From Planctomycetales bacterium (lineage in GTDB: Bacteria > Planctomycetota > Phycisphaerae > SM23-33): 5,240 bases of DNA. The position numbers and the translations under genes are program-made. Under the pieces are notes generated by a model, which searched no databases, had not been told where the DNA came from, and worked only from the letters and a program-made list of their open reading frames with translations. Where the stretch lies: positions 1-5,240 of the forward strand of contig JAUVIQ010000203.1 of assembly GCA_030592655.1 (NCBI GenBank), read 5' to 3'. Shown piece by piece: positions 5,219 through 5,240 of the stretch; the first letter of the stretch is position 1, and each line of letters begins with the position of its first letter.

Positions 5219-5240
5219 GCAATCAGGCTGACCCGTCCCG

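Overview
The window holds four genes, all on the minus strand, so transcription runs from high to low coordinates. In that order they are: a PilQ/GspD-type outer-membrane secretin (3212-5206), a tetratricopeptide-repeat lipoprotein (1843-3129), a membrane sensor histidine kinase with a PAS domain (216-1709), and the first 61 codons of a response regulator that runs off the left edge (1-183). Gaps of 82, 133 and 32 bp and shared orientation fit one transcription unit. There is no RNA gene, transposase, integrase or CRISPR array. Apart from the 133-bp repeat-filled gap there is no sizeable non-coding stretch.

The likely source is a Gram-negative-type (diderm) bacterium, because it encodes a secretin and a lipoprotein. 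My best guess is Planctomycetota, perhaps a Phycisphaerae-like lineage. The guess rests on the wording of the secretin domain (a TTTVTETT run followed by QTVEFLETGT, then a helical C-terminal extension) and on abundant short tandem and palindromic repeats. This comes from memory of the family, not from a search, so it is only moderately secure.

The genes suggest an envelope machine with a control module. The secretin would form the outer-membrane pore of a type IV pilus or type II secretion-like apparatus. The TPR lipoprotein is a candidate pilotin or assembly scaffold. The histidine kinase and response regulator form a two-component pair whose target is not visible here.

The most unusual content is the repeats. 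At least six short tandem arrays lie in 5.2 kb. Most have a 7-bp period but different unit sequences; one has an 8-bp and one a 5-bp period. They sit at gene edges and inside genes: in the response-regulator N-terminus, in the gap before it, throughout the gap between the TPR gene and the kinase, in the TPR C-terminus, in a TPR inter-helix loop, and in the secretin tail. The gap between the TPR gene and the kinase is bounded by a perfect 11-bp inverted repeat, with heptamer arrays in opposite orientations inside it. The secretin gene also carries two related palindromes in its signal-peptide region and two further inverted repeats in a domain linker. Because 7, 8 and 5 are not multiples of three, copy-number change inside the coding regions would shift the reading frame, so these are candidate contingency (phase-variation) loci.
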